From contig NZ_BMXF01000002.1 in NCBI RefSeq assembly GCF_014651615.1, forward strand, positions 799,629-863,628: DNA of 64,000 bases. The letters are read 5' to 3'. Below are positions 17,390 to 26,725 of this stretch, piece after piece; the first letter of the stretch is position 1; every line of letters starts with the position of its first letter. The position numbers and the translations under genes are program-made. A model generated the notes under the pieces. The model was not told the DNA's origin, searched no databases, and worked only from the letters and a program-made list of their open reading frames with translations. Origin of the DNA: Persicitalea jodogahamensis (GTDB taxonomy: Bacteria; Bacteroidota; Bacteroidia; Cytophagales; Spirosomataceae).

Positions 17390-17899
17390 TTATTTTATCC
17401 CAATCTTATTTTTGGTGCTGTCGGGATAAGAGTAAGAGCGGGAAGTGTCTGCTTGCGCAGGACTGATTACATCAATCGGAGATGCTTTTGTATTTTGACT
17501 TTCAGCATTATTGGTGTACAGGGGTGTTTCTCTGATAAACAAAAAGAGTAAAATTACCGTAGTCACAATTCCGATGCTCCATTTCAAAAAAGACCAGTTC
17601 TCAACAGGCGCAACACCTTGACGTCCTGACTCAACCAGCGAGGGTATACTTCCAATGGATTGTCGGATCAGCTCCCATAGCGATGTTCTCTCTTCGCTGG
17701 ACATTTCCGTTTCTTCCCAGTCCGAAACCGTATCTACCAGCATTTTTGCCGACTCTACTGTTTCAGTTTGCTGGGGGTTTTCCTGAACCCAGTTGACCCA
17801 AAACTTGGATACGTGCGGGTCGTCAGGATGGCGTACCCACCGAATGAACAGGCGTTCCATCGCTAACTCTTCAGCGCTATATTCCGAGTAGGGCTTCAT
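17390..17899 (-). CDS. Truncated FecR-like anti-sigma protein (N-terminal domain and TM only)
   Basis: A 169-residue protein. Residues 1-85 resemble the cytoplasmic N-terminus of Bacteroidota FecR anti-sigma factors: Y-S-AEELAMERLFIRWVRHPDD, then FWVNWVQENPQQTETVESAK. A single membrane span follows (about 108-124, WSIGIVTTVILLFLFI), and then only about 45 residues of low-complexity Ser/Thr/Asn-rich tail. The periplasmic FecR and DUF4974 domains, normally about 200 residues, are absent. No ECF sigma gene is adjacent. It precedes an STN-less SusC gene by 78 bp. It could be a functional short form or a decayed gene; the ORF itself is intact. Confidence 0.6.
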   Translation of the reverse strand: MKPYSEYSAEELAMERLFIRWVRHPDDPHVSKFWVNWVQENPQQTETVESAKMLVDTVSDWEETEMSSEERTSLWELIRQSIGSIPSLVESGRQGVAPVENWSFLKWSIGIVTTVILLFLFIRETPLYTNNAESQNTKASPIDVISPAQADTSRSYSYPDSTKNKIGIK

Positions 17900-18059
17900 C
17901 GGTCAATTCAGGGGATCAGGGAAGTTGTACCTAATCTGGATAATCCGATGACATATTCAGCGGACGAGCAAACCAGTTAACGACCCTTACACGATTAGGG
18001 ATTTAATTTCATGCAAATATTTCGGGGAATTGTTAAATAAAGAAAACAGATAGTGGCAT

Positions 18060-19967
18060 CTACTTGGTACTTTTTACCTTCCAGCCGGAAATTGGCCCTG
18101 CTGACGAAGTATTGGTATTTTTATCGGCCGAAAAAGTAGCGTCAAAAGAATGGGGCGAACCTGCGCGTAGGGTGGCTTCGAAGCCTACCATCGTTGTGCC
18201 GGGGTTAGGGGCATCATAGTCATGAGTCGGTTCGGTTGACCATGTTTTAATTTTGAGTGGAGTCGATGCGTTAAAGGTCAGGTACATCGTTTTTCCTTTT
18301 TGTGAAAGTACCACCGTACTACCGTCCTGAATAAGGACCTGCGCGGGCGTGAGCAATGTCCAACGAAGGGTAATGTCCTTATCTGGCGCTTTCACTTCAT
18401 CCCTTACGATCACCTGCCTGGAATCCCGCAGTGCAATGCCCCTCTTTACGGCGCTAGCCTGACCATCATATATTGTTGATAGATCGGAGACGATTGCCAT
18501 GTCCCGGGGATCGCTGGAAAAGGCATCTATTTTAGCGTATCCCTTGACACGCTGATACTGGCCATCGATCGTCAGCGTATTGTGAACCAGGTTATTGTAT
18601 CTGAAAATATCCCAACGTTCGGCGTCTTGTTCACGGCCAAAGAGTTTAATGCCCCGCTCTTCCAGGGAATTGTAGTTCTGCGGCCCGAAGTCCATCGCCC
18701 AGCGTTCACCCAGGGCATCCAGTACAAAAGAGCCTGCGTCCATGTGAGCGTGGTTGACGGAAGCCGACCCTGCCTTGAAGCCCACAAAAAATGCGTTGGG
18801 GTCGGTCCATGAACTGCGCATCATGGCTACCGGACTCGGGCCTTGGCCCATCCAGAAGTTTTCCTTTGGTGGCGGGATGTCGGACAAGTTCATGCCGGCC
18901 CCCCAGAGCAGCAGGGCCGGCAGGGTACGGTCTTTCACCAGGTCGCGCCCCGGCTGCTCTTGGATGACCTTCTTCTGCATATATAGTAGAGAAGGATCGT
19001 TGTTTTTGTTGGCAAACCAGAACAGGGCCGGACTTACGCCATTCCTGTCGCCGCTATCGCCCCAGTTATGAACGATGCCCAGCGGGCCGACGATGTTCTG
19101 CTCGAAGCCAGCCGTTTTCAAGAAGCCCGGTGTTTGAGCGAGGCCAAAGTCGGTACCCAGTGCTCTTTCCAACGCGCTCAAAAATAGCACGTTGAAGCTT
19201 GTTCCATACTCCCAGTAACCAAAACCTTCGGGGTAGGCACCATCGGGCCCGTAAGGTTCCATTGACTTGGGGATGCTTTCCAGGGCACGCTCGATAGTAC
19301 GCTCAGCCAGCTCCGGCTCATGTTCGGCGATGGCCAATGCGCCGAAAGTCATTCCGGCGTTGCACACCTGATTCCAGTTGTGTTCGGCGGTTAGAAACCA
19401 GTTGTACTCCTTTTTGTAAGAGGGTTCGATACCCTTTTTCAGAATGGCTTCCCGTATTTTCTGTCGGCTCCCTTCGGATAGGTCATCATACAGCCAATCG
19501 TAGCCTATGGCGACGGCCATCGTCATTTCGGCCACATCCAGAAAGTGGCTTGGGTTCCAGTTGGAGAAATTGGCTACGGCCAGCATTTCCTTCTCGGCGC
19601 GCTGCAGGTACTTTTTTTCTCCGGTGGTGCGGTAGGCATAGGACAACTGAAAAATACGCCGCAACGCTTCCCTCGATTTGTCAAGCAACCGACGCCCGAT
19701 TTGAATTCGCTCCACGGGTGGTTGATTGATAAGCCGGTTGCCCTCAGCCAGAATTGCGTCGTGGATATTTTTAAGAGATTTGTCGCTTTGGATTTTCTGA
19801 ACTAAAAATTGCTCGTCGCCTTTTAGCAGCAACAGCCGCGGATGCGGACGTTTGAGTTTAGTCAGTTTGCCTGTAAAGGTCTCGTTATCAGGCAAAGGGC
19901 TAGCGTTCTGCTGACCGCATGCGTTGAGAGTAACGAAAGCTAAGACAAATAAAAGTAGGCTTCTCAT
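18060..19967 (-). CDS. Heparinase II/III-family polysaccharide lyase (lipoprotein)
   Basis: A 635-residue lyase-type protein. The signal sequence ends TLNAC, so it is probably a lipoprotein. The N-terminal alpha/alpha-toroid (about 45-370) contains RPHPRLLLLKGDEQ, AIGYDWLYDDLSE and AEHNWNQVCNAGM. The C-terminal beta-sandwich (heparinase II/III-like, about 385-620) contains SASVNHAHMDAGSFVLDALGE with a conserved His. These enzymes cleave uronic-acid polysaccharides by beta-elimination using His and Tyr. The exact substrate (alginate, glycosaminoglycan or other) cannot be read from sequence. A palindrome lies 27 bp upstream of the start, and a terminator separates it from the upstream DUF4466-like gene, so it may have its own promoter. 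Confidence 0.88.
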   Translation of the reverse strand: MRSLLLFVLAFVTLNACGQQNASPLPDNETFTGKLTKLKRPHPRLLLLKGDEQFLVQKIQSDKSLKNIHDAILAEGNRLINQPPVERIQIGRRLLDKSREALRRIFQLSYAYRTTGEKKYLQRAEKEMLAVANFSNWNPSHFLDVAEMTMAVAIGYDWLYDDLSEGSRQKIREAILKKGIEPSYKKEYNWFLTAEHNWNQVCNAGMTFGALAIAEHEPELAERTIERALESIPKSMEPYGPDGAYPEGFGYWEYGTSFNVLFLSALERALGTDFGLAQTPGFLKTAGFEQNIVGPLGIVHNWGDSGDRNGVSPALFWFANKNNDPSLLYMQKKVIQEQPGRDLVKDRTLPALLLWGAGMNLSDIPPPKENFWMGQGPSPVAMMRSSWTDPNAFFVGFKAGSASVNHAHMDAGSFVLDALGERWAMDFGPQNYNSLEERGIKLFGREQDAERWDIFRYNNLVHNTLTIDGQYQRVKGYAKIDAFSSDPRDMAIVSDLSTIYDGQASAVKRGIALRDSRQVIVRDEVKAPDKDITLRWTLLTPAQVLIQDGSTVVLSQKGKTMYLTFNASTPLKIKTWSTEPTHDYDAPNPGTTMVGFEATLRAGSPHSFDATFSADKNTNTSSAGPISGWKVKSTK

Positions 19968-19993
19968 AACAAGAGTGTGCGTGGCAGTCTTTT

Positions 19994-20014
19994 AAGTGTG
20001 TATTTGACACACTT
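19994..20014. promoter_or_regulatory. Palindrome upstream of the lyase gene (candidate operator)
   Basis: AAGTGTG and CACACTT form perfect 7-bp arms around a 7-base AT-rich spacer. It lies 27 bp upstream of the lyase start codon, a plausible place for a regulator site or a 5' UTR hairpin. No second copy was noticed near the other polysaccharide genes. Confidence 0.4.
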
Positions 20015-20122
20015 TACCGGCAAAAGACCGGGATGAGTTTATTATACTTTGTTCATAGAATATTTATTTGAAATAAATTCATTTTTCTCTCAAACTCCGC
20101 TTCATTACTTACCTCATTAAAT

Positions 20123-20162
20123 AAAAAGAGCACCCTGCTAATTACCGCAGGGTGCTCTTTTC
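20123..20162. terminator. Intrinsic terminator of the upstream SusCD operon
   Basis: AAAAAGAGCACCCTGC pairs with GCAGGGTGCTCTTTT around an 8-base loop. It lies 25 bp beyond the stop of the DUF4466-like gene and gives a T run on the minus strand. It marks the end of the 26725-20187 gene set. Confidence 0.85.
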
Positions 20163-20186
20163 TAGGGAAACCTAATCTCCTACTAC

Positions 20187-21182
20187 CTATAGAGTATAGC
20201 GCTTCATACTGATCTTGGCGCTCTTGGCTGTATTGTTTACCGAATTCATATAGATGTAAGCCCGGTACTTACCGTCGGCGGTCTCAACCCAGGCGCCTGA
20301 TTCGGCCCGAAGGTTAATTGCGTAGTTCGGCGCCGTAGAAATGGTAAGCTTTTCGAAATCCAAATCGTCGATGTAGATGCCGTACTGAAGACGGGCCAGA
20401 TGAAAATCCCGGAGCCCCCATTCTTTCCTGACCTTCGTGCTATTGGTAAGTCCGGCGGGCAGAGTCAGGCCGGGACGGTACTGGGCATCTGTTGCCGGCG
20501 ATACCAAAGCATGATTGAACGTGATGTTGGGAATGGAACGATAGAGGTACACCAGATCAATCTTGTTGGGCATTTGGGCTGCTTCTGCAGCAGTGTACAC
20601 CTTCATATCCGCAATGGAAATGTACTGTGCACCACCATCTTTCACGTCCAGGTCCAGCACTATATCCATTTTGGCAATCTGGTAAGGACCCATATTGTAG
20701 GTGACCACTTCACCCGTGCTGCTGGTGGAAGTAAACGTGAACGAAACGGATTGGCCTCTTGCGCCTTCGGGAATTTTGTAATAGTACCGAAGGGTGGCCG
20801 CCGAAGTGTCAGCAGTGAAGTTGACCTTGGTAATCTTGCCTTCACTGGACGACGGACTACCCACTACCACCCCAATATCGTTTCCGCTGCCATTGGTATA
20901 GTAGGAACGGTGTTCAAGGTAAGTACCCGAAGCGCCACCGATGGAAGCCTCGACCTGGGCGGAGGTGAGTTTGCCTTCAGTAGCGGGCAAGGCCATGGCA
21001 AAGGCAAACTCCATCTCTAGACCCACTACGTTGGGGCCCAGGGTACGTTTGATCACGTCGTTCTGAAATCCTACCTTTTTCAAAGGTGTCACAGTCGGGT
21101 GATCACTTGGATCGCAGGCCGTCAACCCCGCCAGGAGGGACAGCACGACGAGCGTATAGGTTAAATAGCTGCGGTGTTGCAT
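20187..21182 (-). CDS. DUF4466-like surface lipoprotein
   Basis: A 331-residue lipoprotein (lipobox GLTAC, Cys23, followed by Asp-Pro-Ser-Asp). The mature protein is beta-rich and low in Cys. The first half resembles the extracellular beta-sandwich modules encoded in polysaccharide-utilisation loci (VEASIGGASGTYLEHRSYY, YYKIPEGARGQSVSFTF). The second half (LRDFHLARLQYGIYIDDLDF, then SGAWVETADGKYRAYIY) fits the DUF4466 family, commonly found with heparinase II/III lyases. The family call is from memory of the pattern and is tentative. It probably binds glycan at the cell surface. It is the last gene before the terminator at 20123-20162 and lies 15 bp from its upstream neighbour. Confidence 0.6.
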   Translation of the reverse strand: MQHRSYLTYTLVVLSLLAGLTACDPSDHPTVTPLKKVGFQNDVIKRTLGPNVVGLEMEFAFAMALPATEGKLTSAQVEASIGGASGTYLEHRSYYTNGSGNDIGVVVGSPSSSEGKITKVNFTADTSAATLRYYYKIPEGARGQSVSFTFTSTSSTGEVVTYNMGPYQIAKMDIVLDLDVKDGGAQYISIADMKVYTAAEAAQMPNKIDLVYLYRSIPNITFNHALVSPATDAQYRPGLTLPAGLTNSTKVRKEWGLRDFHLARLQYGIYIDDLDFEKLTISTAPNYAINLRAESGAWVETADGKYRAYIYMNSVNNTAKSAKISMKRYTL

Positions 21183-21197
21183 AGTTGATGGGATTGA

Positions 21198-21605
21198 TTA
21201 CGGTTGTTGAACAGTGATTGTCACAGTATAGGGTTTCCTGACTTTGCGATTCCCGGAGATTACGGTATAAGTTTTAGGCGTAACCAGATCAGAAAAATCC
21301 ACAGGACCAGTGATCTTGGGATCTAGCTTGGCATCGGTCACCAGCGAGAACTGAGGGTACAAATTTTTGAGGTCGGTTCCGAAAAAAACTTCCACCGCAA
21401 TGGTTTGGGCCGTGGTATCGATCACCGGGTTTTTAGTACGCACGGTCTGAAAATCGGACCCCAGCAATTCAAAATTACTGACGTAGCACTCTGCACGGGT
21501 CGTAATTAACAAGCCATCTTCGTCGATCGGAAAATCCTGCTTGCAACTGACCAGCATCACAGCGTATAGCAGCGGGATGGAAAATAATTTGATATATCGT
21601 TTCAT
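21198..21605 (-). CDS. Small surface lipoprotein of a SusCD operon
   Basis: A 135-residue lipoprotein from the ATG at 21605 (an ATG 12 bp upstream is also possible). The lipobox reads VMLVSC. The rest is a single beta-rich module with FELLGSDFQTVRT and a final strand KPYTVTIT, the pattern of DUF5018/PKD-like Ig-fold modules in SusCD loci. It sits between the SusD-like and DUF4466-like genes with short gaps (45 and 15 bp), so the three are surely co-transcribed. It is likely an accessory surface glycan-binding protein, inferred from context. Confidence 0.68.
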   Translation of the reverse strand: MKRYIKLFSIPLLYAVMLVSCKQDFPIDEDGLLITTRAECYVSNFELLGSDFQTVRTKNPVIDTTAQTIAVEVFFGTDLKNLYPQFSLVTDAKLDPKITGPVDFSDLVTPKTYTVISGNRKVRKPYTVTITVQQP

Positions 21606-21650
21606 ATTATTATGCATTGAGATAAAATAAGGTTCAATACCGGAAAGTAA

Positions 21651-23492
21651 TCACAGCCAGGGTGTGTTCTGGGTCAGATTCGGGTTCCGATCGCGTTCTC
21701 CGGGAGGAATTCTGAAAATGTACGCCTGCTCATACGTACGTTCACTGGTGTTCTGGAAATAGCGTTGCTGATTGGCGCCGTGCGTATCAATACGCCATAC
21801 ACCGTCGGTATACGGAGCCCCCCACACCCGCTCGATCGCCCGCCAGCGGCGCAGGTCGAAGCCCCGGTGGCCTTCGGCTACAAGTTCAATAATTCGCTCC
21901 TGCTCAATAGCAGTGAAGAAAGCACTCTTGTTAGCGGTTTTGGCCGCGGTTAGAACGGGCAGGTTGCCCCGGTGGCGAATCTTGTTCACCAGCGCGATGG
22001 CATCAGCCTGTGGCCCGTTGATTTCATTGGTGGCTTCGGCGTACATCAGGTATACATCGGCCAGACGCATCACCGGAAAATCATAGTCGCCGTCGCTACG
22101 ACCCTGACCGGCGTAATTACGCAGGAACTTACGGAAGACATAGCCCGAATTGGTGCCATCGGTATTGTAGGTCGTCAATCTTTCGCCATTGATGACGATA
22201 GGCTGATTGTAAGTTCTGTAAATGAAAGGTACCCAACCGGTTGGTTTCAGAGAGTTCAGCCCGACGCTTACTTCGTAGTCCCACATGATGGAAGCTTTCA
22301 TACGGTAATCACGGCCAACGTAACTTTGTGGATTTACTGCCGAATTCTTTGCTGTTCGGGCTCCGGCCGTAGTTGGGTTCATGGGGATGAGCGGCGGAGC
22401 AAAATCACCCGTAGCCACCAGCTGGTAGCGGTCGGCAAGTTCGTAGCGCGGCGCTACCCAGCACTGCGACCCCTCGTGCGAGCGGCCTGAGAAATCGCGC
22501 ATAAGCTCTTCACCCTGGTTAGTCCCCGTACCTCCATGCGTGAAGGTCATAATCATTTCGGCATCGCCATTGGCAATAGGCGTAAACAAATAGTAGTAGT
22601 TAGGAAGCTGTTCGGCTTCACCTAGGTCATCGATGGGACCGGGTTCCCCACCGCGGAACAACGTCAGGCCATAATCGTCAACTACTTTCTTGAAATCTGC
22701 AGCGGCAGCTGCGTAGGCTGTGTTGGCTTCGGAAGCGTTGGGTGTGAACGTGGTGAGTTCAGGCCAGCCGTTCTTGTTCCAGCTTGCCCAGTACAATTGC
22801 AACTTACCCCGGAAGGCGAGGGCTGCTGGCTTTCCGGCACGACCTACAGTGGCTCCTTTGACGGGTAGTTTTTCGAACGCGTAGGTAAAATCAGCCATGA
22901 TGGAGTCCTTTACCTGAGCCATGGGAGTACGGGCGATGCTTGATACTTCAGAATTATCGTTGATAATTCGGCTGAAATAGGGTACGTCACCCCACATGGA
23001 AATCAGGCGGAAATACACCATGCCCCGTAGTAGTCGGGCTTCACCCACGATTGCTTCCAGGCCAGGAACGGACGACGGGTTGGCCGTAGCGAGCAGACGG
23101 TTGACGTTCTCGATCACGTAATTGGTACGGTTGACCCCACCGTACAGGTATCGATAGTACTTATCGAATCCAGCTCCATAACCCGAAGGATTGTAGTTGG
23201 CTCCCTGATAGGCATCTCCCCGCTGGAGGTTACCGTTGGTAGCACTGGTACCCCGCACCCGGGTGTACTCCCCGTGACCGGAAAAATAGTAATCGCGGTC
23301 GAAGAGAGGCCGCACATCGGCATACGCTCCATACAGGCCGATCAAAGCGTCATCTTCCGTTCTCCAGAAGGCGTTGGCCGCCAGTTCCGTGGTGGGTTCC
23401 TGATCGAGCAGGTCGTCCTTACACGAGGCAGTCACGAAGACCATGCCGGTGCAAACCGTCAGGAATAGTAATTTTGAGAGTGTTCTTTTCAT
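21651..23492 (-). CDS. SusD/RagB-family surface glycan-binding lipoprotein (second pair)
   Basis: A 613-residue SusD-like protein. The ATG at 23492 (MKRTLSKLLFL...) is preferred over upstream in-frame starts because it opens a lipoprotein signal with VTASC. N-terminal hallmarks are NAFWRTEDDALIGLYGAYAD and IVGEARLLRGMVYFRLISMWGDVPYF. C-terminal hallmarks are VMRLADVYLMYAEATNEING, VNKIRHRGNLP and EGHRGFDLRRWRAIERVW. It ends FRIPPGERDRNPNLTQNTPW, the usual SusD C-terminus. It pairs with the SusC-like gene 62 bp upstream. It is longer and clearly divergent from the SusD protein at 12528-14195, so the pairs probably take different ligands. Confidence 0.95.
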   Translation of the reverse strand: MKRTLSKLLFLTVCTGMVFVTASCKDDLLDQEPTTELAANAFWRTEDDALIGLYGAYADVRPLFDRDYYFSGHGEYTRVRGTSATNGNLQRGDAYQGANYNPSGYGAGFDKYYRYLYGGVNRTNYVIENVNRLLATANPSSVPGLEAIVGEARLLRGMVYFRLISMWGDVPYFSRIINDNSEVSSIARTPMAQVKDSIMADFTYAFEKLPVKGATVGRAGKPAALAFRGKLQLYWASWNKNGWPELTTFTPNASEANTAYAAAAADFKKVVDDYGLTLFRGGEPGPIDDLGEAEQLPNYYYLFTPIANGDAEMIMTFTHGGTGTNQGEELMRDFSGRSHEGSQCWVAPRYELADRYQLVATGDFAPPLIPMNPTTAGARTAKNSAVNPQSYVGRDYRMKASIMWDYEVSVGLNSLKPTGWVPFIYRTYNQPIVINGERLTTYNTDGTNSGYVFRKFLRNYAGQGRSDGDYDFPVMRLADVYLMYAEATNEINGPQADAIALVNKIRHRGNLPVLTAAKTANKSAFFTAIEQERIIELVAEGHRGFDLRRWRAIERVWGAPYTDGVWRIDTHGANQQRYFQNTSERTYEQAYIFRIPPGERDRNPNLTQNTPWL

Positions 23493-23554
23493 GTTTAGCG
23501 TAATCATGTTTAATTTTTTGTTTTTGACCGCATCGGTGCACAGTGTTAGTCTTC

Positions 23555-26500
23555 TCAAAGACCGACGTTAATACCGAACGAGTACGATTTGTTGAGCGGA
23601 TAAGCATCGCTCCTGTTACCTGCTTTCTCAGGATCGAGCCCCCGGAATTTGGTAATGGTGGCTAGGTTCTCCGAAGAAACAAATAAGCGGACATTGCTCA
23701 GGCGTGCTTTGTTGACCCAGGCCTTGGGTACATTGTAGCCAAACTGAACATTCTTGAGGCGCAGGTAGCTCAGATCATCGAGCCAGAAGGTAGTTTCCTC
23801 GCGGTTGGCATTGCCTCCCAGTCGAGGCCATGAGCCGTCACGATTTTCTACCGACCAGGGCTCGGTCAGGTGTGCGTAGGTAGAGGCGTAGCGCTGATTG
23901 CCAAAGTTTACGTTATTGTAGATATTGAGCCAGTAATCCTTACGGCCCGTTGCTCCTTGCATTAATACCGTCAGATCGAAGCCTTTCCAGGACACGCTAC
24001 CATTCATGCCAAAGTATGTAGTTGGGCGATCACGTTGGACATGGGGATCAGCAGTTTTATCGTTGTTGTCGATACGGCCATCGCCATTAATGTCTTTACG
24101 AAGGATGTCTCCAGGCGAGGCTCCCTGTGGCGTGGCGTTGAATACATCTTGCCAGGTTTGGGCGATACCTAAATCTTGGTATGAGTACACAAAGCCGTAG
24201 GGCATATTTAGAAATACCTGATTATTGTCATTTTGAGATGTCCTACTCAAGAATTCATTCCATTCTTCCAATACTGTAGCATTATGAGAAGCGTTCAAGT
24301 TGACACTGTAATCCAAGTCACGGAAGCTACTGCGCCAGGTAATATTAGCCTCCACGCCACGGTTGCGCAGGTTGCCGATGTTTTTGCGCGGCGCGTCATA
24401 TGCACCTGTAAGCAGGATAGACATCTCAGAGGGGCGGTTCATACCCGTAGTGAGACGGTCGTAGTAGTCGAGTTCGGCCGTCAGACGGTTGTTGAGAAAA
24501 CCCAGGTCCAGACCCGTATTGAAGACGGTCGTAGTTTCCCAAGAAAGGTTTTTATTTACCAATTTCTGGTTTACAAAACCTTTCACGATCCCGTTACCAA
24601 TAAAATAATTACTAGCTTTCAAGGTCGACTGTTGCTCGTAACGGCCTACGCCACTGTTGTTACCCAGTGCTCCGTAAGATACCCGCAGCTTTCCGCTCGA
24701 CATGAAGCGGTCGGTGAATGACTTGATAAAGTTCTCCTCCGTAAAGCGCCACCCCAAAGCTGCCGAAGGGAAGAAACCAAACTGGTAGCCATCCAGGAAT
24801 CGTGACGAACCATCGTACCGGAAGTTCAATTCCAGCAGGTACTTGTCATAGGCAGCGTAGTTGAGGCGTCCAATATAGGACTGCAGGCCTTCAGTACTTG
24901 AATTACCTCCCGTAGACTGAATATCAGTAAGAGCAGCATCGATTTCGTGCAGGTTGGGATACAGGCGGTCGTTACGCGAACTGGCCTGGTAGCGATCCTT
25001 CCAGTATTCCTCGCTGTACACAAAAAGAGCCGTGATGTCATGATTTCTGGCAATCGTCTTTTTGTAAGTAAGGCGTCCGTTCAACAGGGTTTTGTAGCCC
25101 GTATTGGTGAAGTTGCCTACGCCTGCATTAGGGCCTACATATACCCGGCTACCAAAGGAGTTGGTCTGGAAATTGTACGACTGGTTGGGCGTATTGGCAT
25201 TCCAGCGGAACTGGTTGTAGTAGTTCAGCGCGTAATCTATGCGGGCAGTCAACCCGGGAATCGGCGACCAGTCCAGAAAGAAATTGGTATTGGCTTCCTG
25301 ACGATCCTGACGGTTCAGGTTATTCACATACAGTGTGTATGGATTGTAAGCCTGAGGGTCTTCGTTGTAGGCCATTACGCCGCCAAAGTACCCTGATACG
25401 GGATCGTAGGGTACAATGCCGGCAATGGCGTATTGCATGTCGAAGCCCGCCGTGTTGCTGGAATTGTCGTCAGTAAATCCATCTTCCAGGGCGTAGGTAA
25501 GGTTAGACCAGTTGCCCGTGAAGCGTACGCCGACGTTGATATTGTCGCGGATCTTGTAATCGTAGTTAAAGCGGGCATTGTATCGCGTGTAGTCGTTGTT
25601 GACCTGCAAGCCTTTCTCATCCATCATACCTACTGAGATGAAGAAGTTGGATTTGTCGCCGCCACCGGAAGCCGAAATGTTGTGGTTTTGTACGGCACCC
25701 GTACGCAGAATTACATCCCACCAGTCGGTGCTGGGATAGGCCAGCGGATCTACTTTGCTCAAAGCCAGCCATTGATCGATGGTACCGTCTCTGAAAAAAT
25801 AGTTGGACCGCAGCGTATTGACCGCCGCCGACTGCTGGTGCAGTGTGAGCGCACGGGCATAGTCGGGCAGGAAGTCATAGGCCCGGGTGGGGTTTTGAAA
25901 TGCATAAGTACCCGAATAATTGATGCTTGCTTTGGCCTGTCCTTTACCTGTTTTGGTGGTGATAAGAATAACCCCGTTAGCCGCCCGTGATCCGTACACC
26001 GCCGCCGACGTAGCATCTTTGAGTACCGTGATGGTTTCAATATCATTGATGTTAAGACGGTTGATGTCCACATCGGGCATACCGTCCACTACCACCAGCG
26101 GGCTGGCGTTGTTAACCGTTCCCAAGCCACGGATAATCAGTGCGGCGCCGTTGCGGCCCGCCATACCGGTGGATTGCGTTACGGCCAGACCAGGCACCAG
26201 ACCCGATAAACCTGACGATACATTCGTAAGGGCACGACTGGTAATCTTATCGTCAATGGTAACCGTGGCTACCGCGCCCGTTACGTTGGCGCGTTTTTGG
26301 GTGCCGTATCCCACTACTACCACTTCATTGAGTGCCTTTATGTCGCTGGCCATTTTAACATCAAGTGTGCTGAGCGCACCTACCTTGATTTCCTGAGTCA
26401 CATAGCCGATTGCGCTGAAGACCAGTACCGCGTCGGCCCCGGTGACGTTCAATGTGAAACGCCCTTCGGCGTCAGTGTTGGTGCCATTCGTGGTGCCGCT

Positions 26501-26725
26501 TTCCAGGATGCTTACACCAGGAATCGGTGTGCCGTCGGTTTCGGTCACCTGACCGGAAATTGGCAGGGCCCTCGCTGCAATCTCGCGACCAGGCGCAGGA
26601 TTGGCCTTTGTTTCGGCTCGGAGCATGGGTATGGCTAACCATCCCATCAGAAAGCATTGAAGAAGGAACCTTAATCCGGTGCTAGCGGACCTGTTTTTCC
26701 TTCGAATTGGTAATTTGTGTTTCAT
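23555..26725 (-). CDS. SusC/RagA-family TonB-linked outer-membrane transporter (second pair)
   Basis: A 1056-residue importer starting at the ATG at 26725 (MKHKLPIRRKN...). A start 39 bp upstream is possible. The signal peptide is followed by a carboxypeptidase-regulatory-like domain (ISGQVTETDGTPIPGVSI), then LNEVVVVGYGTQKRANVTGA, the plug, and DATSAAVYGSRAANGVILITTK. The barrel ends SFGINVGL. No STN domain is present. It heads the operon SusC, SusD, small lipoprotein, DUF4466-like, with a terminator after the last. A 386-bp gap upstream should hold its promoter, but I could not identify a convincing -7 box there. Confidence 0.96.
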   Translation of the reverse strand: MKHKLPIRRKNRSASTGLRFLLQCFLMGWLAIPMLRAETKANPAPGREIAARALPISGQVTETDGTPIPGVSILESGTTNGTNTDAEGRFTLNVTGADAVLVFSAIGYVTQEIKVGALSTLDVKMASDIKALNEVVVVGYGTQKRANVTGAVATVTIDDKITSRALTNVSSGLSGLVPGLAVTQSTGMAGRNGAALIIRGLGTVNNASPLVVVDGMPDVDINRLNINDIETITVLKDATSAAVYGSRAANGVILITTKTGKGQAKASINYSGTYAFQNPTRAYDFLPDYARALTLHQQSAAVNTLRSNYFFRDGTIDQWLALSKVDPLAYPSTDWWDVILRTGAVQNHNISASGGGDKSNFFISVGMMDEKGLQVNNDYTRYNARFNYDYKIRDNINVGVRFTGNWSNLTYALEDGFTDDNSSNTAGFDMQYAIAGIVPYDPVSGYFGGVMAYNEDPQAYNPYTLYVNNLNRQDRQEANTNFFLDWSPIPGLTARIDYALNYYNQFRWNANTPNQSYNFQTNSFGSRVYVGPNAGVGNFTNTGYKTLLNGRLTYKKTIARNHDITALFVYSEEYWKDRYQASSRNDRLYPNLHEIDAALTDIQSTGGNSSTEGLQSYIGRLNYAAYDKYLLELNFRYDGSSRFLDGYQFGFFPSAALGWRFTEENFIKSFTDRFMSSGKLRVSYGALGNNSGVGRYEQQSTLKASNYFIGNGIVKGFVNQKLVNKNLSWETTTVFNTGLDLGFLNNRLTAELDYYDRLTTGMNRPSEMSILLTGAYDAPRKNIGNLRNRGVEANITWRSSFRDLDYSVNLNASHNATVLEEWNEFLSRTSQNDNNQVFLNMPYGFVYSYQDLGIAQTWQDVFNATPQGASPGDILRKDINGDGRIDNNDKTADPHVQRDRPTTYFGMNGSVSWKGFDLTVLMQGATGRKDYWLNIYNNVNFGNQRYASTYAHLTEPWSVENRDGSWPRLGGNANREETTFWLDDLSYLRLKNVQFGYNVPKAWVNKARLSNVRLFVSSENLATITKFRGLDPEKAGNRSDAYPLNKSYSFGINVGL

